From positions 1 through 35,076 of the forward strand of contig CALXCG010000011.1 in the NCBI GenBank assembly GCA_944386745.1: a DNA stretch of 35,076 nucleotides, in the 5' to 3' direction. Positions within the stretch are counted from its first letter, which is position 1. Every line of letters starts with the position of its first letter. A model generated the notes under the pieces. The model saw nothing but the letters and a program-made list of their open reading frames with translations. It was not told the origin of the DNA and did not search any database. Source of the stretch: an uncultured Clostridia bacterium. GTDB taxonomy: Bacteria > Bacillota > Clostridia > TANB77 > CAG-508. Positions 1 through 6,997 of the stretch are shown here, piece by piece. The translations under genes and the position numbers were made by a program.

Positions 1-74
1 TTCTCTAAGTGGTTGGCGATATCTACCTCCACTACGGACTTTCACCGATTAGCTAAACAACATGCCTGTCGCAC
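1..74 (-). mobile_element. 5' end of a probable group II intron (partial)
   Basis: Read on the minus strand from position 74, the sequence begins GTGCGACAGGCATG, a GUGYG-type 5' boundary, followed by a CGGTGAAAGTCCG hairpin element and an AGTGG/CCACT stem. This is the start of domain I as I know it from bacterial group II introns. The window ends before any intron-encoded reverse transcriptase. The upstream exon in this orientation holds a GGGACAG/CTGTCCC hairpin about ten bases before the junction, a site type favoured by class C introns. The assignment rests on the 5' motif and folding pattern only, so class and completeness are open. Confidence 0.5.
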
Positions 75-80
75 ATTAGA

Positions 81-110
81 ATTAGGGACAGATTAAACTG
101 TCCCCTTTTA
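81..110. repeat. GGGAC palindrome R1 / hairpin terminator
   Basis: GGGACAG (85-91) and CTGTCCC (98-104) form a perfect 7-bp stem with a 6-nt loop, followed on the plus strand by CTTTTA. It shares the TTAGGGAC / GTCCCC edges of other intergenic palindromes in this window and lies beside the group II intron boundary. It could terminate transcription entering from the left. Confidence 0.6.
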
Positions 111-144
111 CACAAATTGAGATTTTTGAGACCATCCCCAAATC

Positions 145-594
145 CTAATTTCCGTTTTTTATTTGTCCTTCACAATTACATATATTTTCAAATGTTGTAC
201 ATACTTGTTGTTTTCCTAGTTGAGTATCAAAATGAGCTAAGTCTCCTAATGTTAATATTCCAACTACTTGATTATTGCTATCACATACTGGTAATCTTCT
301 TATTTGTTTTTGTTCCATTTTTGTTTGTGCATTTGTCATTTCATCATCTTGTTTACATGTTGTAACATTACATGTCATTATGTCACTTGCTTGTGTTTGA
401 TTAGTATCTTTGTTACATGCTACACATCTTAATATTATATCTCTATCTGTTACTATTCCACATATACAATTATTGTCATCACATACTGGAACGCATCCAA
501 TATGATGTTGATTCATTAATTTTGCTACTTCTTGTATTTTTGTTTCAGGTCTTACACAACATACATCTTCACACATACAATCTTTAACTTTCAT
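145..594 (-). CDS. Cysteine-rich tandem CBS domain protein
   Basis: This 149-residue protein is two CBS domains (about residues 1-60 and 75-130), the module that usually binds adenine nucleotides and senses energy status. Seen in the sequence: GIVTDRDI closes the first CBS unit and VVGILTLGDL the second. ATG at 594 is chosen because GGTGG lies six bases upstream; a TTG 18 bases earlier would place the start in front of that site. Sixteen cysteines in 149 residues (CMCEDVCC near the start, CNC near the end) is far above normal for CBS proteins and suggests metal or thiol chemistry, which is inference. It appears monocistronic. There is no attached enzyme or transporter domain, so the target is unknown. 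Confidence 0.85.
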   Translation of the reverse strand: MKVKDCMCEDVCCVRPETKIQEVAKLMNQHHIGCVPVCDDNNCICGIVTDRDIILRCVACNKDTNQTQASDIMTCNVTTCKQDDEMTNAQTKMEQKQIRRLPVCDSNNQVVGILTLGDLAHFDTQLGKQQVCTTFENICNCEGQIKNGN

Positions 595-703
595 TTTATT
601 ACCACCTTTCAAAATTTCTCAATATTATTATTTGTATTTTTTTGATTTGTATTCCTAAAATTTTTTGTTAAATTGGCAAAATTTGTTTTTAAAAATTTAA
701 AAA

Positions 704-724
704 GGAGAAGTATAATACCTCTCC
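704..724 (-). terminator. Intrinsic terminator after the 79-residue hypothetical gene
   Basis: On the minus strand GGAGAGGTA and TACTTCTCC pair in a hairpin that is followed by TTTTTAAATTTTT. It lies just past the stop codon of the gene ending at 736. Confidence 0.65.
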
Positions 725-735
725 CATAATCTACA

Positions 736-975
736 TTACCCTTTGCTGTTTGTTCTAGTCCTTAAATAGGCATATACCCACTGGACATCTTCGAGTTCCT
801 CGTCAGTCATTTCATATCGGTCTTTCTGATTTTCCTGCTTTCTCATTTCTGCAACTACTAATGCTATTTCATTGCAGACAGAAACAAGTTCCCATTCCTG
901 AATCTTCAGATTTGAGTCATCTGCCCGATACTTTCTCATTTCTTCAAGTAACTCCTTGAACTTCTTTTCATACAT
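736..975 (-). CDS. Small hypothetical protein (79 aa)
   Basis: I do not recognise this protein. It is charged and mostly helical by composition, with no membrane segment or signal peptide and a C-terminal stretch EELEDVQWVYAYL. The start is firm: CTAGGAGG lies eight to nine bases upstream of the ATG, and an intrinsic terminator follows the stop. Codon use (many CAG, GAC, AAG, CTC) is less AT-biased than the flanking genes, which suggests recent acquisition. It is a single-gene unit between the CBS gene and the Asn/Pro-rich gene, so context gives no function. Confidence 0.7.
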   Translation of the reverse strand: MYEKKFKELLEEMRKYRADDSNLKIQEWELVSVCNEIALVVAEMRKQENQKDRYEMTDEELEDVQWVYAYLRTRTNSKG

Positions 976-1116
976 GATGTTATACCTCCTAGGATAATTT
1001 TTGATATATTACATATTATACCACATATTTTACATAAATTTCAACTCTAATGCTCATAAATATCATAATATCCTCTTGGCATAATTGGAGGTCTACCCCC
1101 ACCTTGAGGTGGTCTA

Positions 1117-1743
1117 TTAGGTCCTTGTGGTGGTCTTCCGTGGTCCTCCAGGGAATGGTGGTCTCATAGGTGGTCTAGGTCTTGGTGGGCGATTTCCAGG
1201 TCTTCTTCTAAGTAATTCTCGAATAATTAAAATTCTTATTAAATCTCGTAAACTTCTATTTCTTATTTGTCTATCCTCTCTATTTTCATTTCTGTTTTCT
1301 ACTTGTATCGAATCCTTTTTTGTCTCTTTTTTAATCGTTTGACTAGATGAATTCATTTCTTTTGCATTCATATTTTGAGTTCTATTTTCTCCGGTCCTTA
1401 TATCATTTTGCAAATTTATTGACAAATTAATTTCATTGTCTGCTGTTCCCTCAATTGCAGAATAAATCTCATCTGTCATTTCGTCAATTACTTCTCTTGT
1501 TATTTCTCTTGTATTATTACTACATATTTGTGATACCATCGGATATACAATTTTATATATTTCTGGATAATATTGCTCTAATTCACTATTATTATCCTCA
1601 TTATTGCTATAATTATTATTAAAATTATTGTTATAGTTATACCCTTGATTTTGCATATATGACATAGAATCATTGTCATTATATTGATAGTTCGGATATC
1701 CTAGTATGCTTCTTATGTACTCTTCATAACTCTGATTGTACAT
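1117..1743 (-). CDS. Asn-rich / Pro-Arg-rich protein with frameshifted 3' end
   Basis: The 208-residue product has three parts: an Asn/Tyr-rich N-terminus (to about residue 50); a central part containing YPEIYKIVYPMV and EMTDEIYSAIE that looks like the only folded segment; and a basic, proline-rich tail (RRRPGNRPPRPRPP). The start follows AAAGGAGG at good spacing. After residue ~200 the reading frame ends KTTTRT, but shifting by one base at about 1138-1143 continues the same composition (GRPPQGPNRPPQGG ... GYYDIYEH) to a stop at 1047. The original gene therefore probably ran to 1047, and a one-base indel, real or from sequencing, truncates it here. There is no signal peptide. A surface or spore-coat role would be a guess from composition only. 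Confidence 0.65.
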   Translation of the reverse strand: MYNQSYEEYIRSILGYPNYQYNDNDSMSYMQNQGYNYNNNFNNNYSNNEDNNSELEQYYPEIYKIVYPMVSQICSNNTREITREVIDEMTDEIYSAIEGTADNEINLSINLQNDIRTGENRTQNMNAKEMNSSSQTIKKETKKDSIQVENRNENREDRQIRNRSLRDLIRILIIRELLRRRPGNRPPRPRPPMRPPFPGGPRKTTTRT

Positions 1744-1825
1744 TATAAAACCTCCTTTTTCTTTTGTATATGTTATGCATTTTTTGAAAAATTTGTGTCT
1801 AAGAGGTTTTACTATTAAAATAATG

Positions 1826-1980
1826 TAGCTAGAATATTATATAAAATTATTTTGCAGTACCGCGTAGCGACCAAACGAGCCTTGTAAAAGGCGAGTGCGA
1901 TTGAAGCAACCTACAACATTTTTCTTTCATAGGTTGCGACAACAAGGTACAAAAAATAATTTTATATAATATTCTAGCTA
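1826..1980. repeat. 155-bp palindromic (MITE-like) element with 28-bp perfect inverted ends
   Basis: Positions 1826-1853 and 1953-1980 are exact 28-nt inverted repeats starting TAGCTAGAATATTATATAAA. Inside them GTACC (1857-1861) and GGTAC (1946-1950) extend the pairing. The ~85-nt core is markedly more GC-rich than the arms and contains further hairpins: GCCTT/AAGGC near 1880-1892 and CAACCTA/TAGGTTG near 1908-1937. No reading frame fits. It lies between murD and the Asn/Pro-rich gene. It could be a miniature inverted-repeat element or a structured RNA; no clear target-site duplication is visible. Confidence 0.75.
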
Positions 1981-1988
1981 ATATTTTA

Positions 1989-3389
1989 TTACAAATTATT
2001 CACTAATTTTTTAAACTGTTCTCCCCTATCTGCAAAATTTTTAAACATATCAAAACTTGCACTAGCTGGTGAAAATAATACAATTTGACCTTTAACGGCA
2101 TGTTTCTTTGCTAATTGTACAGTTTCTTCTAAAGAATTACACATATATATATCAAGTTCTTTATTTTGATTTTCCAATTCGCTTTTTACTGCATCAAAGA
2201 TTTTTCCAGATGTTTGACCTAATAATATCAAAGTCTTTACCTTTTCAACTATTGGCTTTGCAATCGGAGTATAATCTAAATTTTTATCATAACCTCCTGC
2301 AATTAATACAATATCTTCTGTAAAAGATTTTAAACCTGCAATTGTTCTCGTTGGTGAAGAACTTACAGAATCATTATACCATTTAACTCCATCAATTTCT
2401 CTCACAAGTTCTAATCTATGTTCTACTGGTTTAAACTCTTTGACAGCTTCAACTGCATCTTCTATATCTACCAATGTACTTGTTGCAGCTATTGCTGTTG
2501 CTATATTCTCGAAATTATGCTCTCCTCTTAAAATAACATCATGTGTATCCAAAATATGTTTTCTTACTCTATCTTCACATTCTTTTATAATTTCATTATC
2601 AACAATAAATCCATTATCTAGTTTTTCTTTTCCGCTGAAAAAGATTACTCTTCCCGGCACTTCTTTTTCACAATTTCTTGTAATTTCATTATCGTAGTTC
2701 AATACTGTTATTCCATTTTCAGATTGAAATTTGAATATGTTTTTCTTTGCTTCTATATATTCTTCATAATCTTTATGAATATTTAAATGATTTGGTGTTA
2801 TATTAGTTATGACTGCAATATCTGGACTAACTTCCATCCCCATTAATTGAAAACTACTTAGCTCTAGTACTAAAACATCTTCTGGTTTCATTTCTGGCAA
2901 TTTAGTAAATAATGGTGTTCCAATATTTCCACCTAAAAATGTTTTGTAACCAGCTTTTTGCAAAATGCTATTTATTAAACTTGTTGTTGTTGTTTTTCCA
3001 TCACTACCAGTTACTCCAATCATTTTACATGGACACATTTTCATTAACATTTCAATTTCTGATGTTATAATTGCTCCTCTATTTTCTTCTTCGACTAATT
3101 CTGGTTTAGTAGGCAAACAACTTGGCGAACGGAAAATTATATCAAAATTTCTTAAATATTTTAAACAATCTTTTCCAATAATAAGCTCAAATCCATAATC
3201 ATTTATTTTTTCTAGTGCTTCTTTGCTTAATTTTTCTCTTTCTCTTTCATCAAATACTGTTACTCTTGCTTTTTTCTCAAACATGTAATCAAGCAATGGT
3301 AAATTACTTACTCCTAATCCTATTATGGCTACTTTTCTAAATCTTATGTATTCATTGAATTCTTTTAATTTTTCATTTTCAAAATCCAT
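1989..3389 (-). CDS. murD: UDP-N-acetylmuramoyl-L-alanine--D-glutamate ligase
   Basis: MurD adds D-glutamate to UDP-MurNAc-L-Ala in the cytoplasm during peptidoglycan precursor synthesis. Visible marks of the Mur ligase family are a Rossmann-like N-terminus (IIGLGVSN near residue 22), the ATP P-loop GVTGSDGKTTTT (about 125-136), LELSSFQL and NITPNHLNIH in the central domain, and WYNDSVSSSPTRT in the C-terminal part. Length of 466 residues is normal. GGAGG lies 5-6 bases before the ATG. It is transcribed alone from a promoter at 3454-3482 rather than within a dcw cluster, which is common in Clostridia with scattered mur genes. Confidence 0.95.
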   Translation of the reverse strand: MDFENEKLKEFNEYIRFRKVAIIGLGVSNLPLLDYMFEKKARVTVFDEREREKLSKEALEKINDYGFELIIGKDCLKYLRNFDIIFRSPSCLPTKPELVEEENRGAIITSEIEMLMKMCPCKMIGVTGSDGKTTTTSLINSILQKAGYKTFLGGNIGTPLFTKLPEMKPEDVLVLELSSFQLMGMEVSPDIAVITNITPNHLNIHKDYEEYIEAKKNIFKFQSENGITVLNYDNEITRNCEKEVPGRVIFFSGKEKLDNGFIVDNEIIKECEDRVRKHILDTHDVILRGEHNFENIATAIAATSTLVDIEDAVEAVKEFKPVEHRLELVREIDGVKWYNDSVSSSPTRTIAGLKSFTEDIVLIAGGYDKNLDYTPIAKPIVEKVKTLILLGQTSGKIFDAVKSELENQNKELDIYMCNSLEETVQLAKKHAVKGQIVLFSPASASFDMFKNFADRGEQFKKLVNNL

Positions 3390-3453
3390 TTTTGCCTCCT
3401 AATATATATTATGTTTTATATAATATTTAATACATATTTTATAATTTTTACCC

Positions 3454-3482
3454 ATTATATATCAAATGTTTCAAAAATACAA
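3454..3482 (-). promoter_or_regulatory. Sigma-A-type promoter for murD
   Basis: On the minus strand TTGTAT (3477-3482), a 17-nt spacer, then TATAAT (3454-3459), about 65 bases before the murD start. Confidence 0.6.
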
Positions 3483-3554
3483 ATTAATTTTTTATGTATA
3501 TTTTTTTGCTTTTTAGAAAATAATATTATTGAAACTTGAATGGAGGTGCTTTTC

Positions 3555-3659
3555 ATGTCAAAGAAAAATAAAGAAAATAAGTCAAATAACAATAACAAAA
3601 ACAATCAAAACAATAACAACAACGAAAGACAAAACAACAATAATAGTAACAATAGATAG
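3555..3659 (+). CDS. Tiny Asn-rich protein (34 aa)
   Basis: A 34-codon frame starting MSKKNKENKSNNNN and ending NNSNNR is preceded by TGGAGGTG at a spacing of six bases and followed, 22 bases after its stop, by a strong hairpin terminator. Half or more of the residues are asparagine and the rest mainly Lys, Gln and Ser, so the peptide should be disordered and basic. The ribosome binding site and dedicated terminator make translation likely. Small basic or Asn-rich proteins occur among spore proteins of Clostridia, but no family motif is present. It is divergent from murD and converges on hydA. Confidence 0.55.
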   Translation: MSKKNKENKSNNNNKNNQNNNNNERQNNNNSNNR

Positions 3660-3681
3660 TTTAAACTTGTTATAATTTGTT

Positions 3682-3717
3682 CAAAAGACTAGAAATATTA
3701 ATATCTCTAGTCTTTTG
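3682..3717 (+). terminator. Strong terminator between the Asn-rich ORF and hydA
   Basis: CAAAAGACTAGA (3682-3693) pairs perfectly with TCTAGTCTTTTG (3706-3717), and AATTTTTG follows on the plus strand. Located between convergent genes, it may also stop the hydrogenase transcript, although the minus-strand U tract is weak. Confidence 0.75.
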
Positions 3718-3737
3718 AATTTTTGAAAAATATACTT

Positions 3738-5495
3738 CTAATCTTCTAAACGATATTTTTCTCTTTTCATATAATTTGTATGTAACAATTTTTCTGCTCT
3801 ATAGCTTCCAGGTTCTTCTAAATATTCTTCATAAATCTTTTTCAATACTGGATTTTCGTGAGATTTTCTAATTGTACTCTTTTCATCAATAGAGTAAATA
3901 CTATCTGCCCTTAATTTTCTAACATCTACCTCAGAACGTGTTTTAGAGCTTTTTATTGGTTGACCTCCACCCATGATGCATCCTCCTGGGCATGCCATAA
4001 TTTCTACAAACTGATAATCTGCTTTTCCAGATTTTATTTCATCCAATATTATTCTTGCATTTGATAATCCGCTTGCAGCAACTACTTTTATAGGTTTTCC
4101 TGCAATTTCTATTGTAGCTTTTTTAATCCCTTTTCCACCGCGCACTTGCTCAAACTCTATCTTATCTAAACTTTTTCCAGTCAAAGTATCTTGTGCAGTT
4201 CTTAAAGCAGCTTCCATTACTCCTCCTGTTGTTCCAAATATTGCTCCTGCACCTGTTGCTTCTCCCATTGGTGCATCAAATTCGCTATCTTCTAGTTTTG
4301 TGAATTCGATATTTGCCTGTTTAATCATACGAGAAAGTTCTCTTGTAGTAATTACATTATCTACATCATAAAGTCCGTCATTTTGCATTTCTGGACGTTG
4401 TCTTTCAAATTTTTTAGCAATACATGGCATTACTGAGACTGTATATATTTTTTCCGGATTTATTCCCATTTTATTAGCATAATATGATTTTATTAATGCT
4501 CCAAACATTTGATGTGGTGATTTACAACTTGACAAATGTGGCAATAAATCTGGTTCATATGATTCAATATATTTAACCCAAGCAGGACAACAAGAAGTCA
4601 TCATAGGAAGATTATCATTTTTCTTAAATCTTTTTACAAATTCATTAGCTTCTTCCATAATTGTAAAGTCTGCACCTGTATTTGTATCAAATACTTTGTC
4701 AAATCCAAGTCTTTTTAATGCTGTTACCATTTTTCCTGCTACATTTGTTCCAATAGGCATCTGGAATTCTTCACCTAAAGCTACACGAACAGCAGGTGCT
4801 GTTTGAACAACTACATATGTATCTGGATCTTTTAATTTTGACCATACATCATTTATTGACTCTTTTTCATGTAATGCTCCTGTTGGACAAGCCTCTATAC
4901 ATTGACCACAAAATGTACAATTTACATTGTTTAAACTACAATCTCCAACTGTTGATATACATGATTCAAATCCTCTATTTATTACATCAATTGCTCCTAT
5001 ATGTTGAACATTTTTACAAGCAGCGACACATCTTCTACATAATATACATTTATTAAAATCTCTAACAATTGAAGGTGATAAGTCATCTACTTTATGTTGT
5101 GTCATTTCTCCTGGAAATTCTACACTTAAGACATTGAATTTTGTTGCTAACATTTGAAGTTCGCAGTTTCCTGAACGTGTACATGTTAAACAGTCTTTTG
5201 CATGGTTTGATATTATTAGATCTAGTATAACATGTCTTGCTTCTAGTACGTTTTGTGTATGTGTATGTACTACCATTCCTTCTTCTACTGTTTGTATACA
5301 TGATGTTGCAAATCCTCTTCTTCCTTCAACTTCTACTATACACATTCTACAGTCTCCAACTTCGTTTATTTCTTTTAAAAAACATAGTGTTGGGATGTCT
5401 ATTCCTGCTTGCTTTGCAGCTTCTAATATTGTTGTGCCTTCTGGCACTTTTATTTTTTGGTCATCTATTGTTAAATTAATCATTTTCTTTTCCAT
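3738..5495 (-). CDS. hydA: [FeFe]-hydrogenase catalytic subunit, NADH-linked type
   Basis: HydA reduces protons to H2 at the H-cluster. Domains in order: a plant-ferredoxin-like [2Fe-2S] domain (Cys 38, 49, 52, 66); a His-Cys3 [4Fe-4S] site (His98, Cys102, 105, 111); two [4Fe-4S] ferredoxin motifs (Cys150-160 and 193-203); and the H-cluster domain with all three signatures, TSCCPAW, MPCIAKKFE and MACPGGCIMGGGQP. Length of 585 residues matches the HydA subunit of trimeric, electron-bifurcating enzymes. AGGAGAGAG precedes the ATG. It is the last gene of an operon with NuoE-like hydC and NuoF-like hydB, so NADH and reduced ferredoxin are the likely joint donors (family inference). A peptidase gene separates it from hydB. 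Maturases HydEFG are not in the window. Confidence 0.95.
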   Translation of the reverse strand: MEKKMINLTIDDQKIKVPEGTTILEAAKQAGIDIPTLCFLKEINEVGDCRMCIVEVEGRRGFATSCIQTVEEGMVVHTHTQNVLEARHVILDLIISNHAKDCLTCTRSGNCELQMLATKFNVLSVEFPGEMTQHKVDDLSPSIVRDFNKCILCRRCVAACKNVQHIGAIDVINRGFESCISTVGDCSLNNVNCTFCGQCIEACPTGALHEKESINDVWSKLKDPDTYVVVQTAPAVRVALGEEFQMPIGTNVAGKMVTALKRLGFDKVFDTNTGADFTIMEEANEFVKRFKKNDNLPMMTSCCPAWVKYIESYEPDLLPHLSSCKSPHQMFGALIKSYYANKMGINPEKIYTVSVMPCIAKKFERQRPEMQNDGLYDVDNVITTRELSRMIKQANIEFTKLEDSEFDAPMGEATGAGAIFGTTGGVMEAALRTAQDTLTGKSLDKIEFEQVRGGKGIKKATIEIAGKPIKVVAASGLSNARIILDEIKSGKADYQFVEIMACPGGCIMGGGQPIKSSKTRSEVDVRKLRADSIYSIDEKSTIRKSHENPVLKKIYEEYLEEPGSYRAEKLLHTNYMKREKYRLED

Positions 5496-5534
5496 AACTT
5501 TCTCTCTCCTATTTATGTATCAAATTTCCGTTTT

Positions 5535-6836
5535 TTAAAAAGCATTATCTATATAATCAATTGGCTCTTGTTTTAACAATTCTATATGTTTATCAGATAG
5601 ATATTTTCTATCTACAATTACATCAAAAACATATTTATCAAAATAATTATCATTCATAATATAACATCCATCAACTTTTTCTTTATCACCATAACTGTCT
5701 TCTACTTTCCACCTTACAGGTTTATTGTCAATTATATGTACACCTGTTAATGTCATGAAATGATGCATTTTTATTCTTGCTGTATTTAGACCTTCTTCTT
5801 TAGTTAATGATTCTATTCCTAATGTTTTATTATAATCAAATAATCTTGTATCTAAAATCCCAGATTTTTTATCTCTAAATTGCCTTACATATATACCCAT
5901 ATATACAGGAATGCCATCTTTTAATTGTTTTATTGAAGCATCTTTCAAACATTCGATTGGTAAATTTAATAAACTGGATTCTTCTATATGTTTATAATTG
6001 TCTCTTTTATAAATTTTATTATATTCTTTATTATGTTTTGGAATATTTCCTATATTAACAAAATCTTTTAAATTCAATGTTAAAAATTTATCTTTAAATT
6101 CTATTGGAGTAATATTTCTATACTCACAATATTTACCTCTGTTATCTATGTATTCATAGTCAAAATTTGTTGGTGGTTCACCTAATATTTTTGATAAAAT
6201 CTCATAATTTTCTGATAAATATTTTTCAATTTCATGTTCAAGTTCTTGATTACTAACTTTTTCTTTTAAATGGATTAATTTAATTACATCTTTTAATACT
6301 TTTTCAGTATATATTGTAGTTATTCTATCTACATCTATACTTTCTTTAGTATCTGGCATATATTCATATGGTAATAATCCATATTTTAACACTAATGATT
6401 TAAAAAATTCCCAATATCCTGCTTCTTCTCCAGCTTGATCTAATATCTTTTCTTTTTCAAGATATTCAAAATCCACATTATCTAGTTCTAATATTTCATT
6501 ATACAAATGATTTGCCTTTTCCAATCTATCAAAAAATGAAATATAATTTGATGATAACTTAAAATCTTTAACATCAATATTCAAATTTTGTGCTACATTG
6601 TATTTTATCATATTGAAACCTGCATAAATCCAACACTTATAACTATCTTTTTGGTCATATCTACTACTTTCTGGTAATTCTATGTTAAATATTGGTTGGT
6701 TTTCTATTATTATATTTCTATCTAGCATAGTATTTTCTAATCCATTAGTTGTAATTGCATTCTCTATTATCTTATTTGTTGGGTTACTATTATATTTTTT
6801 TGAAAATTCTTTTATATTTTCTAATTTGATCTTCAT
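5535..6836 (-). CDS. PepC/bleomycin hydrolase-like cysteine peptidase (C1B), altered active site
   Basis: The 433-residue protein follows the C1B aminopeptidase plan. DQKDSYKCWIYAGFN places the oxyanion Gln at 62 and the nucleophile Cys at 68. Also conserved are LSSNYISFFDRLEKANH, GYWEFFKSLVLKYGLLPYEY, MHHFMTLTGVH with the catalytic His at 359, and WKVEDSYGD. The family normally has ENSWG at the last motif; here Asn is Asp (residue 380) and Trp is Tyr, and the SGRCW motif reads SYKCW. Activity may be altered or lost. Known members are cytosolic hexameric aminopeptidases. It lies between hydB and hydA on the same strand, 39 bases before hydA, but is separated from hydB by a 112-base gap plus a GGGAC palindrome. 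Its ribosome binding site (AAGGATAGAG) is weaker than its neighbours'. No link of C1B peptidases to hydrogenase assembly is known to me. Confidence 0.85.
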   Translation of the reverse strand: MKIKLENIKEFSKKYNSNPTNKIIENAITTNGLENTMLDRNIIIENQPIFNIELPESSRYDQKDSYKCWIYAGFNMIKYNVAQNLNIDVKDFKLSSNYISFFDRLEKANHLYNEILELDNVDFEYLEKEKILDQAGEEAGYWEFFKSLVLKYGLLPYEYMPDTKESIDVDRITTIYTEKVLKDVIKLIHLKEKVSNQELEHEIEKYLSENYEILSKILGEPPTNFDYEYIDNRGKYCEYRNITPIEFKDKFLTLNLKDFVNIGNIPKHNKEYNKIYKRDNYKHIEESSLLNLPIECLKDASIKQLKDGIPVYMGIYVRQFRDKKSGILDTRLFDYNKTLGIESLTKEEGLNTARIKMHHFMTLTGVHIIDNKPVRWKVEDSYGDKEKVDGCYIMNDNYFDKYVFDVIVDRKYLSDKHIELLKQEPIDYIDNAF

Positions 6837-6948
6837 TTCACTCTATCCTTTTTACTATTCTTCTCATCATTTTTATATATCTACTATTCTAACTTATTTA
6901 ATAAAATAGACATATATGTGTCTTAGTACAATTCAAATATATAATAAA

Positions 6949-6997
6949 GGTCCGTCCCTAAATCCCTGATTTTAGGGATTTTTAGGACCGTCCCCTA
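6949..6997. repeat. GGGAC palindrome R2 (type A) at the hydB stop codon
   Basis: Outer arms GGTCC/GGACC enclose an AAATCCCT/AGGGATTT hairpin, with GTCCC boxes at both ends. The minus-strand edge TAGGGGAC supplies the TAG stop of hydB (6995-6997). Same type as 13418-13473 and related to 24274-24305. Confidence 0.8.
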
